Source of the DNA: Flavonifractor sp. An82
GTDB taxonomy: Bacteria > Bacillota > Clostridia > Oscillospirales > Oscillospiraceae
Length of the DNA stretch: 64,000 nucleotides
Direction of reading: 5' to 3'
Assembly (NCBI RefSeq): GCF_002159265.1
Contig: NZ_NFHG01000004.1
Span: 124,001-188,000 of the forward strand
Both the position numbers and the translations under genes were made by a program. Below the pieces are notes generated by a model. The model saw only the letters and a program-made list of their open reading frames with translations. It was not told the origin of the DNA and did not search any database. This document shows positions 63,684 to 64,000 of the stretch, piece after piece. Every line of letters starts with the position of its first letter. The stretch's first letter is position 1.

Positions 63684-64000
63684 ATGGAAGCTAAAGCACA
63701 TCTGAGATATACCCGTATCTCTCCCCGTAAGGTCCAGATCGTCTGTGACCTGATCCGCGGCAAGAGCGTAGCCCAGGCCAACGCCATCCTGATGGCCACC
63801 CCCAAGGCTGCCTCCGAGCTGCTGCTCAAGCTCCTCAAGAGCGCCGCTGCCAACGCGGAGAACAACCGTCAGATGGACCCCGAGAAGCTGTATGTTTCCC
63901 AGGTGTTCGCCTGCCCCGGCCCCATCATCAAGCGGATGCGTCCCCGGGCCCAGGGCCGCGCCTATCGGATCAACAAGCGCACTTCTCACATCACCATCTG
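63684..64000 (+). CDS. rplV: Ribosomal protein L22 (cut by the window end)
   Basis: The first 105 codons are present, from the ATG at 63684 with AAGGAGGAG upstream ([20 protein letters not shown] ... [20 protein letters not shown]). About 5-10 residues are missing at the right edge. The frame is intact. The operon presumably goes on with rpsC and rplP. Confidence 0.96.
   Translation, partial: MEAKAHLRYTRISPRKVQIVCDLIRGKSVAQANAILMATPKAASELLLKLLKSAAANAENNRQMDPEKLYVSQVFACPGPIIKRMRPRAQGRAYRINKRTSHITI

Overview
The window is a GC-rich chromosomal segment from an anaerobic, spore-forming Firmicute. It is most likely an Oscillospiraceae member of the Flavonifractor / Intestinimonas / Lawsonibacter type. 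The evidence is a B12-dependent lysine-to-butyrate pathway, dipicolinate synthase genes, selenophosphate synthase, BlaI/BlaR1 pairs and a Firmicute-type S10 ribosomal operon. The genus is an inference.

Layout. 1-9150: lysine fermentation on the minus strand. A kamB-kamC operon (aminomutase reactivase) is followed by kce-kdd-kamA-kamD-kamE, which has its own promoter and a long leader that I read as a lysine riboswitch (L box) ending in an intrinsic terminator. 9440-15300: rubredoxin, a dihydrouridine synthase and two ECF sigma / membrane anti-sigma pairs. 15380-18140: an EF-G-like GTPase whose 3' end plus terminator is repeated three times with an exact 245-bp period. 18150-29100: a third ECF sigma pair, a Met-rich lipoprotein, a DUF1846 protein and two BlaI/BlaR1-type systems with palindromic operators. 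29110-33573: udk, then a selenium block (yedE, yedF-like, DUF3343, selD and a divergent LysR regulator). selD has an in-frame UGA at codon 17 and is itself a selenoprotein. 33641-42010: an ATPase, small membrane proteins, a short-chain fatty acid transporter, asnA, a MATE pump and isocitrate dehydrogenase.

42601-48621 is the most striking part. dpaA (dipicolinate synthase A) is split by a 5,148-bp element inside the codons of its conserved PGG motif. The element has 18-bp inverted terminal arms, a GG core, a large serine recombinase at one end and a complete thiazole operon (thiS-thiF-thiG-thiH-thiE) filling the rest. Removing it by core-to-core recombination restores an uninterrupted 290-codon dpaA followed 2 bp later by dpaB. 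This is the architecture of skin/vfbin-type elements that are excised in the mother cell during sporulation, here with vitamin-biosynthesis cargo.

48690-60095: a second MATE pump, then one operon with all seven shikimate steps plus pheA (aroF-aroB-aroA-aroC-pheA-aroK-aroQ-aroE). It is preceded by a 30-codon leader peptide rich in Phe, Tyr and Trp, with a terminator and a 9-bp competing antiterminator: a peptide attenuator. aroE is fused to an aromatic-acid-exporter-like membrane domain. A glycosyltransferase-like membrane protein follows. 60090-64000: the start of the S10 operon (rpsJ, rplC, rplD, rplW, rplB, rpsS, rplV cut by the window edge) with a structured leader.

No tRNA, rRNA or CRISPR array was seen. 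Small repeat-type elements (REP-like hairpins, duplicated gene ends) are scattered through the window.
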